Of a stretch of DNA of 64,000 bases, positions 58,820 to 64,000 are shown piece after piece. The notes under the pieces were generated by a model. That model had not been told where the DNA came from and ran no database searches. It saw only the letters and a list, made by a program, of their open reading frames with translations. Position numbers and translations under genes: made by a program. The DNA is from Engraulis encrasicolus. Its lineage: Eukaryota > Chordata > Actinopteri > Clupeiformes > Engraulidae. Each line of letters opens with the position of its first letter. Position 1 is the first letter of the stretch. The DNA is taken from assembly GCF_034702125.1 (NCBI RefSeq), contig NC_085872.1, forward strand, positions 27,310,634 to 27,374,633, written 5' to 3'.

Positions 58820-59243
58820 ACCTCTCCTCTCCTCCTCCTTTTTTCCTCTCAACTCTTCTCCTTCCTTGGAGTGTGAGGTTTTGTAGTGTTTGGCTGTGTG
58901 TTTGGTTTAAAGGTCTGTTGTGTGTGTGGCTTGTGTGATGTGATTCATTGTTTTCAGAGGTAAAAAATAAGGTAAAAATAAAGCAGAAGTTAAAAAAGTA
59001 TATATAATATGCTTATTATAGACCTAGTATGTAGGCCTATAGTGTTTATGTGTTGTGGAAATTTGAATAAAATAACCATAATAATAATAATAATAATTTT
59101 TTTTTAAAAACACACAACTAGACTAATGCATAGCCTATTTCGGCAAGATTAAAAAATGGCTAGTTGAACTTCTGTTTGGCTGGTAAGAAAAAATGTCTAC
59201 TAGCCAAATTGGCTGGTGGTGGGAAAAGTTAATTTAGAGCCCG
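57891..59243. mobile_element. hAT-like non-autonomous transposon
   Basis: GGGCTCTAAATTAAC at the left and GTTAATTTAGAGCCC at the right; GTTTGTGA duplicated at 57883-57890 and 59244-59251. Contains a GT microsatellite. Subterminal copies of TTTGGCTAGTAG-type sequence. No transposase frame. Confidence 0.85.
58727..58818. repeat. (GT)n microsatellite
   Basis: Pure GT run inside the hAT-like element at 57891-59243. Confidence 0.98.
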
Positions 59244-59308
59244 GTTTGTGATGTAGACCAGAGATTGTTGGGGTTTCAGACTGTATGTCCTGTAAAGTAG
59301 AGAGGGGG

Positions 59309-59587
59309 GTTGTGGCCTAATGGTTAGAGAGATAGGCTTCAGATCTGTAGCCTGGTTTCTACCTGACCTCTGTGTGTGTGTGTTTTTAGCTCTGGAGCCC
59401 CCTGGTGGCTCACAAAGCACATACAATCAGATCAGAGGGTTGCCAGTTCGAATCCCACCCTTCCACAGCCTCGCTTCACCTCCTGGCTGTGGTGCTCTTG
59501 AGCAAGGTAGCTAACCTCAAACTGCTCCAGGGACTGTAACCAATACTGTAAAATAACTGAACGTCGATTTGGCTAAAAGTGCCAGTT
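59309..59587 (+). mobile_element. tRNA-derived SINE, interrupted in its promoter
   Basis: TTGTGGCCTAATGGTTAGAG (A-box side) and AGTTCGAATCCCACCC (B-box side) belong together, with GCTCTTGAGCAAGGTAGCTA in the body. About 80 bp (roughly 59350-59430) of unrelated sequence, including a short GT run, separates A and B boxes. Confidence 0.7.
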
Positions 59588-59589
59588 AA

Positions 59590-60000
59590 AGGACCAGTTC
59601 AGTCAATTTCAACATGCTGTTGTATTGCTCACGCTACCCTTGACTTGTCAGTACCCGGTGATGACACATTTTTCAGCTCAGCCCTTTCCGAGATATGAGC
59701 AATTCTAATGGGGGCAGCGTTTGTTTACATTTTAAAAAAATTAAACATAGGCCAACTCCAAATATTTTCCCAAAAGGTACTGCTGTTTGCTAGTTGTCTG
59801 CTGATGTTTTATAACCTTTTGGATGTTTTTGGGAATAAATAGAAATGTTTTTTTTTTTATGTAAACAAAGCGCTGCCCCCATTACAATGACCAGGATCTC
59901 GGAAACGGCTGAAGAAGAAGAAAAAAAAATCTCAGGCACTGACAAGTCCAGGGTAGTGTGAGCATTACAACTGCCTGTTGAAATTGACAGAACTGTCCCT
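59590..60000. mobile_element. piggyBac-like foldback MITE
   Basis: TTAA at 59586-59589 and 60001-60004. Arms AGGACCAGTTCAGTCAATTT and GAAATTGACAGAACTGTCCCT pair, followed by further paired blocks such as GGGGGCAGCGTTTGTTTACA with its complement. Confidence 0.88.
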
Positions 60001-60466
60001 TTAAGTGTAATGGAATGGAATGCTAAATGGGTACAGAATCAGACAGAACTAAGAGTGAACGTCTGCCATGCCAATACGACTTCCATGTTCCAGGGCGCTT
60101 GCTGATGGAATTAGCAGAATAAAAGACTGCCATGTCTCCTACTGATGATCCCCCAACTCCAAGGTTCAGTGACAATTTACCTCCATTGACTCCTTCGAGG
60201 ATGAGGAGAGGTGTTAATGACCCACTGAGGACACAAGAGCCGGCTTTGACAAACCTTTGGGATCTGTGTTTTTATGGAAATGTCATATGCTTACTATGTC
60301 ATGTTTTGCCTTATTTTGACGCTGTACACAGATGCTATATCGTGCTTTTGTTTCTTGAACAGTCCCAAATGGGTTTCATAAAGTTGTCACATCCAGGTAC
60401 AATCTCCAGGTCAGGATAGGGGCTGAGTCCCGGTCTGCGACAGCATGCTTCTATACACACGCGCGT

Positions 60467-60467
<1 letters not shown>

Positions 60468-60531
<64 letters not shown>
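60468..60531. repeat. (CA)n microsatellite
   Basis: Pure CA run. Confidence 0.97.
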
Positions 60532-60534
<3 letters not shown>

Positions 60535-61776
60535 CTTTACCAACTTAGAGTTATCTCGCCATGCCCCATATAATCTATTCATTTATCAGTCTGGCATACT
60601 GTGCATATACTGTATTCTATTTTAACTGAGCAATTGCATTGACATCAACACTTGCGTGCACTTCATGTGAAGTCCACCACAGAAGTAGCAGGTCAGGTTA
60701 TATGTGTGGTTGAGCTGCACAGAGCAGGCCTGAGCTGCAGAGGAGATGGTGGATTTCCTGTTGTTCTCCTGTTGTCTTTGTCTTCTACAAATTCACTTTC
60801 ATATAAGATATTGCTTCATTAAAATTTTTACAGAAAACAACTGTTATAAAAAAGGGGCCAAACAAAAAGGATGTGAACAGGAAACACAACTGTAATTGCG
60901 GTGAAGAAGTTATTCAGTATAGACATGAAAACTCTTTGCCACCGGAAACTTGACAAGCTTTTTCTCAGAATGATTAACACTTATTAACATAATTAACACT
61001 TTCTATAATCATTAAGGGTTAAACACAGGACATGTGAGTTGAGAACATGAATAGTTTATAATCAACCATGTGAGGGGGAGATTTAGATCTCTCTGTTGAT
61101 ATGTAGATGTCTGCAGTGGCAGTTGTTCATGGTTTGTACACCCTTTGCCCTCCACCCTCCGTCTGGTTTCATGATGATTCTACTCCTACCATGTCACCCG
61201 GCCCTATAGGACAGGCCCTTGATGTCTGGAATGATAAATGATATATATACACGGTACCTTGCATCCTCACTTGCAAAGTGAACTTCCCCCTCAGTCACAG
61301 CAGCACAGTAGCAGCCTAGTTGTGGGTTATGTGTTTCCTGTTCGAGACTCTAATTTTAGAAAGGTTTTAGAAGTAGGCCTACAGTTTAAGTATATGGACA
61401 AATGAGCACACACCTCCAAGAAATGTTGAAGTCTATAGAGTACTATAATATGCTATAGGAATGAAAGCAATTTTTTGCATTAAGAATGTCTTTATAAAAT
61501 ATCTCTGCCATGTTTGGCATTGATACCTAAGCTCTAGAAAATTTGATAAATGTAATCTAATATTTTTTGTAGTTTATTACTAATACAAATCTTAGATTCT
61601 AAGGGGAAAAAACTCGTCATACACTTCAGTAAATAACAATAACTTTTATTGATCAAACAAGTGGCCTTTCCCCTGACACATACGTATACACACCAACTTA
61701 GGTAATATGTCAGACACCTCAAGAAAGAGCATGTGGATGAAGCTTCGGTTTGTTGTGACCACTTGGGATCTACATA
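60532..61776. other. no gene recognised
   Basis: Unique-looking AT-rich sequence between a CA repeat and the Tc1 element. A short TATATATAC stretch near 61243 is followed by no supported exon. Confidence 0.5.
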
Positions 61777-63372
61777 CAGTGAGTCCAATATGTATTTGAT
61801 CCCTTGCTGATTTTGTTGGTTTGCCTATTAACAAACACATGATCAGTCAATAAATGTTATGATAATATGTATTCTAATATGGAGAGACAAGATAGCAAAA
61901 AGAAAATCCATAAATTAACTTAAGAGAATATATATTAATTTATGTCCATTTCATCGAGCAAAATAAGTATTTGTTCCCCTGCCAACTGATTACAGTTCCG
62001 GGCCCACAGACCAGATGGGCACTTCCGATCAACTTGTCATCTGAATTAAACACCTGTACATACTAACATGCATAAAAGACACATTGAATCAGCGGAATCA
62101 GTCCATAGTACGAGTGAATCAGTCACACTCCAACCTCACCAGCATGGGGAAGACCAAGGAGCGGTCAAATTATATCAGGGGCAGGATTTTAGACCTGAAC
62201 AAAGATTAAATGGGCTGCAAAGCCACAAGAAAGATACTGGGTATTAATGACCCAGCTGTTGATGCATTTCTTCCAAAATGTGAGGAATACAAAATGACTA
62301 TCCATCAGCCTGTCTGGGGTTCTATACAAGATTTGACCTTTTGTAGGGATTTCATAATCATGAGAACAGAAAGAAAGCACCCCTACAGGATGAATTAGAC
62401 AATGATATCTAAGCTACTGGGACCAAAATCACTGAGGAAACTACTGGTAGCACTTAATGCCGCAGAGGTTTAAAATCCTGTAGCACACACATGGTACCTC
62501 TACTTCAGAAGGAACCTGTGCTGTCCCACCTGAGGTTTTCCAGCGAACATCAGACTGGTTTAGGATATGATAAGGAGGTGATGTAGTCAGATGACAACAA
62601 AATCAAGCTGTTTGGCATTAACACAATTCAATGTGCTTTGAGAAAGAGTACTGCTGTCTATGATCCCAAGAACACCCTCCTCACCATCATGCATGAAAGT
62701 GGTATCATTGTGGTTTGAGGGTGTTTGTCTGGCCAAGGCACAGGACAACTTCACATCGTCAACAAATGGATGGAGGGAGACATGTAATGTGCAATCCTGA
62801 GTGCAAACGTCCTTCCCTCCACCACTACACTGAAGGGTGGGCCATTTTTGGATCTCCCAACATGACAATAATACACAACATACAGTCAAAGCAACGAAGG
62901 AGTGGCTCAATAAGAAGCATATTAAAGTCATGAAGTGGCCTAGACAGTCTCCAAATATTAACCCTATAGTAATTCTATGGAGAGCTGAACCTCCCATTTG
63001 CCAAGCTACAGCCACAAACTATTTATGTTTTAGAGATAATCTGCAAAGAAAAATGGGCAAAAATATGTTCTACTATATGCACAAACATTGTCATCAACTA
63101 AAAGAAGCATCTGACCTCAGTGCTAGACAACTAGGGCTTTGCCACAAAGCACTTTATCTTCTTTAGCTAGAGGGGTCAAATACTTATTTGCCTAAATTAA
63201 ATACAAATAAATTAAAATATATTATTTGAAGTTATTTTCTGGAATTTCTTTTTGATATTCTGTCTCTCCATGTTTGAATACATATTATCATAAATGTATA
63301 GACTGATCATGTCTTTATTAGTGGGCAAATCAGCAAAATCAGCAAGGGATCAAATACATATTGGACTCACTG
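61777..63372 (+). mobile_element. Tc1-like DNA transposon, degraded
   Basis: Terminal inverted repeats begin CAGTGAGTCCAATATGTATT and end with its complement at 63372, with TA on both sides (61775-61776, 63373-63374). A second inner repeat, AAATAAGTATTTG near 61960 and its complement near 63175, gives an IR/DR layout of about 200 bp per end. Confidence 0.92.
62144..63166 (+). pseudogene. Tc1 transposase pseudogene
   Basis: The reading starts MGKTKERSNYIRGRILDL and soon meets a TAA. Later parts such as [15 protein letters not shown] (about 62930) keep the conserved SPxxNPIE-like C-terminal region, with V in place of the usual E. Several stops and frame changes separate the pieces, so no active transposase can be made. 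Confidence 0.88.
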
Positions 63373-63568
63373 TAGATAATGGCCATAATGGCCGCTGTGC
63401 ACTCTATGGCCTTCAGGCCCATTCATTAATTCACATATAGGCCTAAAGACACAAGATTTTTATGGTGATATGTAAATGTAAAATATATGTATATTCTCTA
63501 GACGCTAGGTTTACAAACCAAACACTGCTTTTTCACCAACGAACAACATTTACTACAAATACACAAGT

Positions 63569-63605
63569 GACGTTTCACTGCTCATCTACATCTGCTTCAT
63601 CAGAA
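63569..63605 (-). other. degenerate hammerhead-like motif
   Basis: The minus strand has CTGATGAAGCAGATG, then GTGAAACGTC. The spacer does not pair well, so this is a relic at best. Confidence 0.35.
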
Positions 63606-63737
63606 CCAGACATGGAAATGTAATTTGTGTGTTTGCACCAGTTTAAGGGATAAAGTTTAATGTGTGGTGTCATCCATCATTTTCCTGCTCTTAGATAGTG
63701 CTCATCAAAGAACCGGTTCTTGGAGTAATCTAAAGCA

Positions 63738-63925
63738 GAGGTTCCCAACCTTTTCCAACTTGGGACCCACTCGAAATTGTCACAAATGTTCGGGGCCCAC
63801 CTCTGACCCGATTACGAATAAAACTCACATAAATCAGCAGCAACACACACCAAAATGTGATTAGCATTTTTAGAATATCATTTCAAGGCCCACTTGGTAT
63901 ACTGAAAATCACTGATCTAAAAGGT
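63738..63925. mobile_element. hAT-like repeat
   Basis: GCAGAGGTTCCCAACCTTTT begins it, and an ATCACTGATCT-type end follows. The pattern resembles Charlie/hAT-type fish repeats. Confidence 0.5.
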
Positions 63926-64000
63926 TCCAAGAGGACCCCAGAGGTTCTCTGCAGAACCTAAAAGTTATTGGAAGATCCCCAAGATTGCGATCTGGATATT

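Noticed and set aside
62210..63166. Functional Tc1 transposase
   Set aside because: Stops and frame changes break the reading several times.

Overview
This 64 kb window looks like nuclear DNA of a ray-finned (teleost) fish. The supporting signs are compact five-exon genes with GT-AG introns, very dense CA/GT and CT/GA microsatellites, tRNA-derived SINEs, fish-type non-LTR retroposons, a Tc1-like element, many hAT- and piggyBac-like MITEs, and a Ty3/gypsy element with the unusual pol order first described from cod (Gmr1). The species cannot be named from sequence alone. Most long open frames are artefacts of repeats or belong to transposons.

The host genes I can support are four related single-V-domain immunoglobulin-type membrane receptors, each rebuilt here from five exons: leader, V domain, stalk plus transmembrane, short linker, and tyrosine-bearing tail. 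Two lie in tandem on the + strand (IgR1 17365-19394; IgR2 23747-25470). Two lie in tandem on the - strand (IgR3 39314-37233; IgR4 48343-42548). All four share one intron phase plan (1,1,1,0) and carry ITIM-like cytoplasmic motifs, so they read as a small inhibitory receptor cluster of the NITR/CD300-like kind. The pairs face each other, with a retrotransposon between them.

Layout: 0-14 kb is repeats and microsatellites with no supported gene. 14.1-16.7 kb is a LINE split by an LTR-like insert. 16.9-19.5 kb is IgR1. 20.0-22.95 kb is a second LINE, reversed, split by a second insert of the same type. 23.3-25.5 kb is IgR2. 26.85-33.6 kb is a complete Gmr1-like Ty3/gypsy element with both LTRs and a 5-bp target duplication. 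33.7-36 kb is MITEs, including a palindrome with a hammerhead-like core. 36.25-40.7 kb and 41.5-50.5 kb are two copies of a segmental duplication carrying IgR3 and IgR4. 50.7-61.7 kb is DNA transposon relics, including a 1.5-kb imperfect palindrome with two opposed tRNA-like modules. 61.8-63.4 kb is a degraded Tc1-like transposon.

Family names rest on motifs read by eye. No database search was possible. Splice sites were accepted only where GT-AG, reading phase and paralogue agreement coincided.
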